Shown in pieces: positions 24,206 through 31,659 of a DNA stretch of 47,690 nucleotides. The stretch is from a virus, in IMG/VR virus record IMGVR_UViG_3300025695_000022, positions 1-47,690 of that record, one strand, 5' to 3'. The number at the start of each line of letters is the position of its first letter. The first letter of the stretch is position 1. The notes below the pieces were generated by a model. It did no database searches, was not told where the DNA came from, and saw only the letters and a list, made by a program, of their open reading frames with translations. The position numbers and the translations under genes were made by a program.

Positions 24206-24694
24206 ATGCGATATTATAAAATTGGCAATCGCCATAAAAAATCTGTTTATGAAATAGAAAACTTCAAAGGAAACATTGACGGTGTAGATGTATTCATTGA
24301 ACACTGCATCACATGGAGAGGCGGTGAATTCATTATGCCGTTCCCCTCAAAAAGATCTGAAATAAAAGCATTCGCCGAATATATGGGATATGAAACTCTT
24401 GACGAAATGCTAACTGACTACGGTGTACGTAAGCTAGAAGAAATTATTATTCCTGGCGAAGATGTTGGTTATTTGGAATTAGATTCATTATGGGAATACG
24501 ATATGGAAAACGTATATGACCCATGCGAATATAATTGGGATATTGCATGCTCAGACGATTCGGTAATTAAAAAGATCGAAAAGTATTTAGAAAATCATAA
24601 TCTCTGGGATTTGACAAACGATTATGAACTAGATACCACTTTGCATACATACCATATAGAAGGAGGAATATATTATGATGAATACGAATATTAA
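24206..24694 (+). CDS. Acidic protein of unknown function, 162 aa
   Basis: No family is recognised. The protein is strongly acidic and rich in Tyr and Trp (for example ELDSLWEYDMENVYDPCEYNWD and the end YYDEYEY), with a mixed alpha/beta look. It is the first gene after a perfect early promoter and overlaps the nucleotidyltransferase gene by 20 bases. Small acidic early phage proteins often inhibit host DNA-binding enzymes by mimicking DNA; that is a possibility here, not a finding. The Shine-Dalgarno is weak; the context is AGTTTATATTATG. Confidence 0.6.
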   Translation: MRYYKIGNRHKKSVYEIENFKGNIDGVDVFIEHCITWRGGEFIMPFPSKRSEIKAFAEYMGYETLDEMLTDYGVRKLEEIIIPGEDVGYLELDSLWEYDMENVYDPCEYNWDIACSDDSVIKKIEKYLENHNLWDLTNDYELDTTLHTYHIEGGIYYDEYEY

Positions 24695-26204
24695 TTTAGT
24701 TATACCAGCCGCAGGTTCAGCGACAAGATTAAGACCTTTATCAAAGAACACATCAAAGATTATGGTACGTGTAAATGGTAAACCATGTCTTGACTATATT
24801 GTAGAACAAGCTCGTAAAGTTGCTAACGTTAAAGAGATAGTTATCGTAGATGGAGAGTTTGACGATATAAGAGAATACTGCGCTATTCGCCATCCTGATA
24901 TTAAACTAGTAAAACAAGGTTCTCTTAATGGGCCTAGGGATGCAATTAAGGTTGGTATAAACGAATTAGATAATCCTGAACTACCTCTTGCTGTATGGTT
25001 AGGCGATGCTATTATTCTTGAAAACGATATGCCATTAGGAACAGATTTTTTATTATCAAAAGATGTAGTTGACCAAACCGCTTGGTGTATGTGGGATGGA
25101 GATTCATTCTATAATAAACCGTCTCATAAAGTTGAAAACGCAGTCGCATTGGTTGGCCTATATTCTTTTAAGAATGGCGGTAGAGCAAAAGAATCATTTA
25201 ATGCAGTTGACGATTACGATATATCAGCAGCTCTTGAATATTACGCAGATTCATACGATAGAATTATAACAAATTTGTGGTATGATATTGGAGAACTAAG
25301 TACTTATTATAAAACGTGTGCTGAGCTACTCAATTTAAAATCACGTGAATTTAATAACATGGAGTACAACCCTGACCTTGGTACTATTCGTAAATCTCCT
25401 AACTATCATGACCACGCAAGTGTAACTACTTTATATAACGAAAAGAACTGGTATAAAAATTTAAATCAAGAACAGTATATGTTTGTTCCAAAAGTACTTG
25501 AAACAACAAACGATCTAGTTATGTCATACGAATCTGGTACACTACTATCTGATTTGATGTTATATGAAAATCTATCAGTTTCAGCTTGGGAATATATCAT
25601 AGATAAAGTATTAAAAGTTAAAACTAATTATTTTAATAATCGATGTGAAGACTTGGAATTTATTGATGGATTTCCTTATATGGCAGAAGGAATATGGGTT
25701 GATAAAACTCAAGAACGTTTGAAAAATACGCCAATTCTTCTTGCTGAAACAAAAAGCAAATTAGAAAACATTGCATTCGCAGTATGTAAAAAGACTAGGC
25801 CTATTTCAGGAATGCATGGCGATTTACATTTTGGAAACATTCTTTACAATCAACAGACTGACCAAATAAAACTATTTGACCCTCGTGGTAATTATGGACA
25901 ATCTAATATTTCGTCTCAATACTCGCACATCGGTATACTAGGCGATGACTTATATGATTATTGTAAATTAGCTCATGACGTATATCATGGTTATAATGCG
26001 ATGGTTTCAAATGTTAAACATAATGAAGAAGTAAAAGAAATATTCGTAGCTAAACTAAAAGAACATAATCTCCCTGTTGATTTGATATTAGCTGGTGGAT
26101 TATTATTGCTTGCTACTTGTATACCGTTACACTACGATGATGAAGAAAGACAAACCCGATTTGCTAACTATGTGGAGAATAATGTTGAAAAGTATAGTGT
26201 TTGA
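24675..26204 (+). CDS. Nucleotidyltransferase-kinase fusion (NDP-sugar or NDP-alcohol synthesis)
   Basis: Two domains. Residues 1-~215 are a sugar-1-phosphate-type nucleotidyltransferase: the opening VIPAAGSATRLRPLS (variant of GxGTRL), KIMVRVNGKP and VWLGDAI. Residues ~230-509 resemble aminoglycoside/choline-type kinases: the catalytic loop SGMHGDLHFGNILY (about residue 378) and the metal-binding segment KLFDPRGNYG (about residue 403). One protein could thus phosphorylate a sugar or alcohol and activate it with an NTP. Such fusions or pairs occur in capsule and LPS decoration loci. With the following phosphatase and glycosyltransferase it probably makes the donor for DNA modification. The start follows AAGGAGGAATATATT; it overlaps both neighbours. 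Confidence 0.75.
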   Translation: MMNTNINLVIPAAGSATRLRPLSKNTSKIMVRVNGKPCLDYIVEQARKVANVKEIVIVDGEFDDIREYCAIRHPDIKLVKQGSLNGPRDAIKVGINELDNPELPLAVWLGDAIILENDMPLGTDFLLSKDVVDQTAWCMWDGDSFYNKPSHKVENAVALVGLYSFKNGGRAKESFNAVDDYDISAALEYYADSYDRIITNLWYDIGELSTYYKTCAELLNLKSREFNNMEYNPDLGTIRKSPNYHDHASVTTLYNEKNWYKNLNQEQYMFVPKVLETTNDLVMSYESGTLLSDLMLYENLSVSAWEYIIDKVLKVKTNYFNNRCEDLEFIDGFPYMAEGIWVDKTQERLKNTPILLAETKSKLENIAFAVCKKTRPISGMHGDLHFGNILYNQQTDQIKLFDPRGNYGQSNISSQYSHIGILGDDLYDYCKLAHDVYHGYNAMVSNVKHNEEVKEIFVAKLKEHNLPVDLILAGGLLLLATCIPLHYDDEERQTRFANYVENNVEKYSV

Positions 26205-26541
26205 TTTAGATGATACAATTTGTAAGCCTAACCATGAGTATACGGATACTTACAATAAATATTCTCGTGCCGAACCAATAAATGAAGTAATTAATAAAAT
26301 AAATCTATTGCATGATTTAGGATACTATGTTATAATTAGTACAGCAAGAAGAATGTTAACTCACGACGGTGACATAAATAAAATTATCGAAGACGTCGGC
26401 GATGTAACTGAAGCTTGGTTAGATGAGCACGGTGTCAATTACGATAACATTATTTTTGGTAAACCTTATTCGTCTACTTACTATATTGACGATAAAGCAA
26501 TGAATGTTGACGATTTTTTAGAATGGAATTTTGATGAATGA
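26182..26541 (+). CDS. HAD-superfamily phosphatase (capsule-biosynthesis type)
   Basis: The start at 26182 (TGGAGAATA upstream) gives a 119-residue protein opening MLKSIVFDLDDTIC, with the nucleophile Asp8 and Asp10. Motif II is IISTAR, and motif III/IV is FGKPYSSTYYIDDKAMN. It lacks a large cap, like small HAD proteins in bacterial capsule loci. An ATG further upstream (26095) lies deep in the previous gene and is rejected. It overlaps the fusion gene by 23 bases and the glycosyltransferase by 4 (ATGA), so it belongs to the same pathway; it may dephosphorylate a sugar-phosphate intermediate. Confidence 0.82.
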   Translation: MLKSIVFDLDDTICKPNHEYTDTYNKYSRAEPINEVINKINLLHDLGYYVIISTARRMLTHDGDINKIIEDVGDVTEAWLDEHGVNYDNIIFGKPYSSTYYIDDKAMNVDDFLEWNFDE

Positions 26542-27773
26542 AACATATAGCATTTTGTAAAATAGGCAAGAGCATAAAATTTGCTAGTGCCTTTAGTCCT
26601 ATCGGTGGCGATAATGAAGCTCCTAGCTTATTACGATTATTAGCCAACAATAATCCAGATATTACTTTTCATATCGTAGGGCGTTCTGACTTTTACAAAC
26701 TCAGTCAAAAAGAACGCATTAATCTATTTAATTATGACAATGTCGTAGATTCTTTTGAAGGAAAAAGAGGAGCTGCTAATGAAGACACGGTTATTGATTA
26801 TTTTAATGATTTAGGTTTTCAGCCTGACGCATGTATCTCTATGGTTGGTCAAGTCGGTACTGTTACTATACCTAATCGCATTCAGCAAGTAAAGAATCCT
26901 GATCTTACTGCTTCTGTTATTGACATGACTAAAAACTATTCTACCCCAATTACTAAATGGTGGAATGAAAATACTAATATGAAACTTGTTGAAATTATCA
27001 ATGATCCTCGGTATGTTTTAAATCAATCTCGTGACATTATTATTAATCCTACTGTTTCTTTAGGTCAATACGATTATACGTACAAGAAAAGTACAATGTT
27101 ATCATACGAAAATCAAGAACGCGTTGACCACGAAATTCATGCAAGTTATGCAGGTGTTGAACGTATCTTCCAATATGATCGTAAGTTCGTAGAAGCAAGA
27201 GCTGACGGTCGTGATACTAACTTTATGATTGTATTGAACGAAGGATCTCCATCTCGATATAAAACATTAAATCAGTGGGTTCTAAATAAAATCGATGATG
27301 TTGAGATTTATGGCAAATGGGAACATCCTGAAACTGAAAACGATCCTCGCTTCAAAGGTTCTATGAAATTAGAAGAACTACAGGAAAAGTTAAAGAGTGT
27401 AAGAGCTACCTTTATTATTCCAATTGCACCTGGGTGGGTAACATCTAAATATATTGAAATGATTAATGCAGGAGTTATTCCATTCTTCCACGAATCGTAC
27501 GATACACAAGACAATACAAAAGTTCCATCTTGGTTACGTATTAAAACAGCAGACCAATTTGCGCAAGCTTTGGAATTAGTAGCTAACGATGAAGTCTATA
27601 ATAAAATGATTAAAGAACTTCAAGATACTTTTTGTACTAAAGAATATTATGATGGTACCGCTTTAAATGATATCGTTATGAGTAATACTATTGAAGATTA
27701 TGTTAGACCAGATTTAAGTAAATATGAAAAAGCAGAAATTGAACCGGAAGGCCTCGAAAGCTTTTTTGGATAA
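26538..27773 (+). CDS. GT-B-type glycosyltransferase, DNA glucosyl/arabinosyltransferase-like
   Basis: A 411-residue protein whose C-terminal half has the layout of T4 beta-glucosyltransferase and related DNA glycosyltransferases: VEIYGKWE, then DPRFKGSMKLEELQEKL, FIIPIAPGWVTSKYIEMINAGVIPFFHESYD and a final helical tail. The segment ending in GWVTSKYIEMINAG corresponds to the donor-binding part. The N-terminal half is the acceptor domain. It is coupled to the HAD gene and to the MTase homologue. Given gene 42 and the donor-synthesis genes, the simplest reading is transfer of a sugar to hydroxymethylcytosine. The resemblance is by motif order, not alignment, and the sugar is unknown. Confidence 0.65.
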   Translation: MKHIAFCKIGKSIKFASAFSPIGGDNEAPSLLRLLANNNPDITFHIVGRSDFYKLSQKERINLFNYDNVVDSFEGKRGAANEDTVIDYFNDLGFQPDACISMVGQVGTVTIPNRIQQVKNPDLTASVIDMTKNYSTPITKWWNENTNMKLVEIINDPRYVLNQSRDIIINPTVSLGQYDYTYKKSTMLSYENQERVDHEIHASYAGVERIFQYDRKFVEARADGRDTNFMIVLNEGSPSRYKTLNQWVLNKIDDVEIYGKWEHPETENDPRFKGSMKLEELQEKLKSVRATFIIPIAPGWVTSKYIEMINAGVIPFFHESYDTQDNTKVPSWLRIKTADQFAQALELVANDEVYNKMIKELQDTFCTKEYYDGTALNDIVMSNTIEDYVRPDLSKYEKAEIEPEGLESFFG

Positions 27774-27784
27774 TGGGAGTTAAA

Positions 27785-28996
27785 ATGAGTGAAATTAGTT
27801 GGGCACCACTTATACCGTTAATCGGTGGACAGATGTTAGGAGCAGAGAAGGCGTTTGGTACCCCGCCTAAAGCAATCTATTCATATAAAGGTTTTGAGGA
27901 TAACGACAGTCACTATGTCAATTATCAACAAAATACTTTAGGTAGAGATGTTCCTTACGTATTATTGGATGAAGCCGATAAAATACAACAAGTGGATGTA
28001 GTGTCAGGTACACCACCTTGCGCTGCGTTGTCTCAATTGAATACAGGTAAATCCGCCGAAGCAAAAGGTGCAGGTTGTGCCAAGAACGAATGGATGTATA
28101 AAGTATTCGAAGATGGTATTGATATTCTTGGTGCTAAAGTGGTAATCGTAGAGAATGCGCCTGCGTTATTTACTAACAAAGGTCAAGCAGTTGCGAATAA
28201 ACTATTTGAAATTTGCCAAGAACGTGGATTCTCTTTATCTTTATATAAAACATCTACTAAATATCATGGTATTCCGCAAGCAAGAGATCGTACATTTGCG
28301 ATTGGTTGGCGTTCGGAAACTGCACCTGTAATGAATTGGTATAAGCGTGATAGAAAAGATTTCGCTGAATATCTACAGGAAGTGCCAGAAGGTACTTTAC
28401 ACCATGACATGGTAATCAATGCAAAATTACCAGAAGAACCATATTTTGCTTTCTTAAAGCATAAGTTCAATACAGATCCACGTGGATTGCTAATAGAATC
28501 TGGCCATAAGACAACGTTTAACTACGTAAATAAAAATGGTTGGCTTAAAGAAGCAAACGAATGGTTCCACGAAATTGGCCATGAAAAAGGTATTAAGTTA
28601 TCTGACCATGCAATTAAAAAATTCTCAGATGGTCTTGGTATATGGGATGGTTCAGTTCACGTATTCCCTGATGTTATGAACGCGGTAATTGGTCGTAATA
28701 TGGCAGATACTATTCATCCAACTGAAGATCGTTCTTTAACTATTCGCGAAGCAATGCATATGATGGGATTCCCTCATGACTTTGAATTGTTACGAGCAAA
28801 ACAAAAGACGAATCATATTGCACAGAATGTACCTGTCGTAACATCAAGAGATGTTCACTCTGAAATTTTAAAGTTCATGAAAAACGAATTGAAACTATCA
28901 GATACCAACTATCTTAGACAAAATAACCATAAGGAAGATACTAACGTAGATCCTATTGGTAAACAAGAATTTAGTACACTTGAGGAATTTATATAA
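27785..28996 (+). CDS. Divergent C5-cytosine DNA methyltransferase homologue
   Basis: The start at 27785 has GGGAG five bases upstream; the ATG at 27773 overlaps the previous stop. In the 403-residue product the catalytic motif IV is SGTPPCAALSQ (Cys79), motif VI is ENA (Glu123) instead of ENV, motif VIII is QARDR (165-169), and motifs IX and X are SLTIREAMHMMGFP and NVPVVTSRDV. Motif I, normally FxGxGG, reads IPLIGG, losing the Phe and first Gly that help bind SAM. So the base-attack machinery is intact but cofactor binding looks altered. It lies directly after a DNA glycosyltransferase-like gene. It may methylate residual cytosine or do other C5 chemistry on hydroxymethylcytosine. Confidence 0.8.
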   Translation: MSEISWAPLIPLIGGQMLGAEKAFGTPPKAIYSYKGFEDNDSHYVNYQQNTLGRDVPYVLLDEADKIQQVDVVSGTPPCAALSQLNTGKSAEAKGAGCAKNEWMYKVFEDGIDILGAKVVIVENAPALFTNKGQAVANKLFEICQERGFSLSLYKTSTKYHGIPQARDRTFAIGWRSETAPVMNWYKRDRKDFAEYLQEVPEGTLHHDMVINAKLPEEPYFAFLKHKFNTDPRGLLIESGHKTTFNYVNKNGWLKEANEWFHEIGHEKGIKLSDHAIKKFSDGLGIWDGSVHVFPDVMNAVIGRNMADTIHPTEDRSLTIREAMHMMGFPHDFELLRAKQKTNHIAQNVPVVTSRDVHSEILKFMKNELKLSDTNYLRQNNHKEDTNVDPIGKQEFSTLEEFI

Positions 28997-29626
28997 ATGG
29001 CCTATCAATTAATGATGGACTTTGAAACAATGGGAAAAGACTCTATGACATGCGCAGCGGTTGATTGTGCTGTCATGGTGTTTGACAACGAACGTTTCTT
29101 ATCAAATAATCCATACACCCTAAATGATATTGACTTAGTCGTTAAATTGAAATTATCAGTTGCAGACCAAGTAAAAAATTATGGCTGTGTGGTTGAAGAG
29201 GATACTCTAAAGTTTTGGCAGCAACAGTCAAAAGAAGTTAGAGCACATGTTAAACCGACAGAAAATGATTTAACTGTGAAAGAATTTGTTGACAAGTTCT
29301 ATCAACTGTTGTATAATAACAGAGTAAACTATTGGTGGTCAAGATCAAATACTTTTGACCCTATTATATTAGAAAGATTATTTAAGTACGTAGATCGCAA
29401 AAAAGACAAAGACAATGTTCTGAAGTTTTGGCAAGTGAGAGATACACGTACTTATATAGACGCCAAATTTGATTTTAGTTTAAAACAAAATGGATTCGTT
29501 CCTATTGCAGATGAAAAGCTATGGGAACAAAAATTCAAGTTACATGACAGTGCGTGGGATGTGTTAGCAGATGTATTACGTCTACAAGCAATTGCTCGAG
29601 CTGAAAACGATCTACCTTTAATTTAG
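28997..29626 (+). CDS. dexA: Exonuclease A-like (DexA, DEDD family)
   Basis: A 209-residue DnaQ-like 3'-5' exonuclease: ExoI motif MMDFETMG (residues 6-13), ExoII in YWWSRSNTFDPIILERLF (about residue 114) and ExoIII in HDSAWDVLADVLRLQ (about residue 184), which is the T4 DexA pattern (227 aa). T4 DexA degrades single-stranded DNA and RNA ends. It starts right after the MTase homologue stop. Its place in the modification operon may be coincidental, or it may trim host or unmodified DNA. Confidence 0.85.
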   Translation: MAYQLMMDFETMGKDSMTCAAVDCAVMVFDNERFLSNNPYTLNDIDLVVKLKLSVADQVKNYGCVVEEDTLKFWQQQSKEVRAHVKPTENDLTVKEFVDKFYQLLYNNRVNYWWSRSNTFDPIILERLFKYVDRKKDKDNVLKFWQVRDTRTYIDAKFDFSLKQNGFVPIADEKLWEQKFKLHDSAWDVLADVLRLQAIARAENDLPLI

Positions 29627-29637
29627 GAAATTATATT

Positions 29638-30486
29638 ATGCAAATAACAACCGAACAACTTAGAGAATATTCTCTTTTTGTTGGTACACCAATGTATGGT
29701 GGTAACTGCTCAGGGATGTATACTAAATCGTGTACTGATTTATCTCAAATCTGCGCAGCAAATGGAATAACGTTAAAGTACTACTTCTTATTCAATGAAA
29801 GTTTAATACAGAGAGCTCGTAATTATATCGTTGATGAATTTTTACGCTCAGACTGTACTCATCTATTATTCATTGATGCAGATATTGGATTTAACGCAAA
29901 AGATGCTCTATCATTATTAGGTTTACAAACAATGGAACCAGAAAAATATGATATCATTACAGGTCCATATCCTAAGAAAGCAATTGCGTGGGAAAAGGTA
30001 GCAAAAGCGGCTAATGCAGGATACGGTAATGAAAATCCATTCCAATTAGAATCGTTTACTTCTGATTTCGTATTTAATCCTGTAGAAGGTAATGGTACAT
30101 TCGCGTTAACTGAACCGGTTGAAGTAAAAGAAGCTGGTACTGGATTCATGCTAATCCCTCGAGCTACATTAGTCAAATACATGGAAGCCTATCCAGAATT
30201 ATCATACAAGCCAGATCATATTCGTACTGATAACTTTGATGGCACTCGTGAAATTACTGCATTCTTTGATTGTATCATCGATCCTAAAACTAAGAGATAC
30301 TTATCTGAAGACTACTTCTTCTGTCAAAAAGCAAGAGAAGCAAATATGTCTGTATGGATGTGTCCTTGGATGCAATTGAACCACGTAGGAACATATACGT
30401 TTAGAGGTAACATGGCTGCTATCGGCCAACTTGGTGTAACTGCAACGGCAGATGATTCATCCAAGAAAAAAAGTTATAAAAAATGA
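29638..30486 (+). CDS. GT-A-type glycosyltransferase-like protein, 282 aa
   Basis: The protein opens LFVGTPMYGGNC and has the strand-turn HLLFIDADIGF (about residue 78), the DxD metal/donor motif of GT-A enzymes, then DIITGPYPKKAI and a late acidic segment LSEDYFFCQKAREANM matching the ED motif of inverting family-2-like enzymes. Similar proteins are common in T4-like cyanophages (recalled). It closes the operon started at 24144 and could add a second sugar to a modified base or modify host glycans or virion proteins. The start context is AGGAAATTATATTATG. Acceptor unknown. Confidence 0.7.
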   Translation: MQITTEQLREYSLFVGTPMYGGNCSGMYTKSCTDLSQICAANGITLKYYFLFNESLIQRARNYIVDEFLRSDCTHLLFIDADIGFNAKDALSLLGLQTMEPEKYDIITGPYPKKAIAWEKVAKAANAGYGNENPFQLESFTSDFVFNPVEGNGTFALTEPVEVKEAGTGFMLIPRATLVKYMEAYPELSYKPDHIRTDNFDGTREITAFFDCIIDPKTKRYLSEDYFFCQKAREANMSVWMCPWMQLNHVGTYTFRGNMAAIGQLGVTATADDSSKKKSYKK

Positions 30487-30515
30487 TTGACAAATACCTA
30501 AAAGTGGTATATAAT
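30487..30515 (+). promoter_or_regulatory. Perfect consensus sigma70 promoter for gene 45
   Basis: TTGACA 30487-30492, 17-base spacer, TATAAT 30510-30515, directly after the glycosyltransferase stop and 34 bases before the gene 45 ATG. Confidence 0.85.
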
Positions 30516-30549
30516 ATACACTCAATAAACAAATGGAGTTAACTATATA

Positions 30550-31218
30550 ATGAAATTTTCTGAAAAAACTATTGGAGTTCTAAAAAGCTTTGCTTCAATT
30601 AATAAATCTATTTTATTAAAACCAGGGCAAGAACTAAAAACAATTACACCAGAGAAAACTTTGATTGCGACAGCAACAATCCAAGACACTATTCCTGCGC
30701 AGGCTTGCGTATACGATTTATCGCGTTTCTTGTCGATCCTATCGTTATACGATGACCCTGATGTGGAATTCAATGATAAATACTTTATTATTTCGGAAGG
30801 TAAGCGTCGTACAAAATACGTATACGCTGATGTTTCGATGATTCACACTCCACCAGATAAAGAAATTAAACTTCCTTCTTCTGATGTGACTGTGACAGTA
30901 ACGTGGGAAGACCTACAGTCTGTATTAAAAGCAGCAGGTGTTCTCCAATTCTCTGAAGTAGCATTTGTAGGCGATGGCGATAAATGTTACCTCAAGGCAA
31001 TCGACAGTTCAAATGAAGGCGCTGATGATTATGGCGTTGAAATTGGTGAAACTGCCGATACGTTTAAGTTTATCATTAAAACTGATAATATTAAACTACT
31101 ACCTCAGGGTTACGTAGTAACATTATGTTCAAAAGGTATCTCTGAATTTAAAAGTGAAGAAGGCGACGTAGTATATTACGTAGCAACTGATTCAAAGTCG
31201 ACTTATACAAAAGGGTAA
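30550..31218 (+). CDS. 45: Sliding clamp gp45-like
   Basis: 222 residues against 228 in T4 gp45, with the matching N-terminus MKFSEKTIGVLKSFASINKSI and the two-domain beta/alpha layout, including the helix WEDLQSVLKAAGVLQF that begins the second domain. The trimeric clamp tethers gp43 polymerase and, in T4, activates late transcription through gp55, linking replication to late gene expression. It has its own strong promoter and GGAGTTAACTATATA before the ATG. The order 45 - small gene - 44 - 62 - regA is typical of T4-likes. Confidence 0.93.
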   Translation: MKFSEKTIGVLKSFASINKSILLKPGQELKTITPEKTLIATATIQDTIPAQACVYDLSRFLSILSLYDDPDVEFNDKYFIISEGKRRTKYVYADVSMIHTPPDKEIKLPSSDVTVTVTWEDLQSVLKAAGVLQFSEVAFVGDGDKCYLKAIDSSNEGADDYGVEIGETADTFKFIIKTDNIKLLPQGYVVTLCSKGISEFKSEEGDVVYYVATDSKSTYTKG

Positions 31219-31225
31219 AATAATT

Positions 31226-31576
31226 ATGACACAACAAGTACACAATCCAGCACAAATTCCACAAGACGTAGTAGACCAAGTACCAGCAGGAGTACTTCCA
31301 GGACAAGGTCAAGAACAACAGCAACAAAAGGTTAGTGTAACATTAGGCGATGTCGCTTCATTGGTACAATTAATTGATGTTGTTTCGCGTCGCGGCGCAG
31401 TATCTGGCGGTGAAATGGCTGGTGTAGGTATGTTACGTAACAAACTTGAAGCTTTCTTGGCGCAAAACGGTGCATTAACCGAACAAGGTCAATTTAAGCA
31501 AGACGCAGCACAAAACGATGCAGGAGTTGAAACTGACGCTCCAGCAGGCGAGCTAGGTGGTTTAGTACAACCATAA
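31226..31576 (+). CDS. Hypothetical protein between clamp and clamp loader, 116 aa
   Basis: A 116-residue protein with low-complexity ends (Gln/Pro rich N-terminus, Ala/Asp/Gly rich C-terminus) around a central compact segment, VTLGDVASLVQLIDVVSRRGAVSGGEM. A comparable protein lies next to gene 45 in some marine T4-likes (recalled). It is followed by a strong terminator, so it ends the gene 45 transcript. Neither membrane segments nor enzyme motifs are present. It could be a replisome accessory protein by position only. Confidence 0.65.
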   Translation: MTQQVHNPAQIPQDVVDQVPAGVLPGQGQEQQQQKVSVTLGDVASLVQLIDVVSRRGAVSGGEMAGVGMLRNKLEAFLAQNGALTEQGQFKQDAAQNDAGVETDAPAGELGGLVQP

Positions 31577-31592
31577 CGACATGACCTTGCTA

Positions 31593-31620
31593 AGTGGGGA
31601 CTAACCTCCCCACTATTTTT
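31593..31620 (+). terminator. Rho-independent terminator after the gene 45 unit
   Basis: Stem AGTGGGGA (31593-31600) with TCCCCACT (31607-31614), 6-base loop, then A and a six-T run. Confidence 0.88.
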
Positions 31621-31659
31621 TGATTTATTTTTTATTATGTTTAAAGGTTATATTATATT

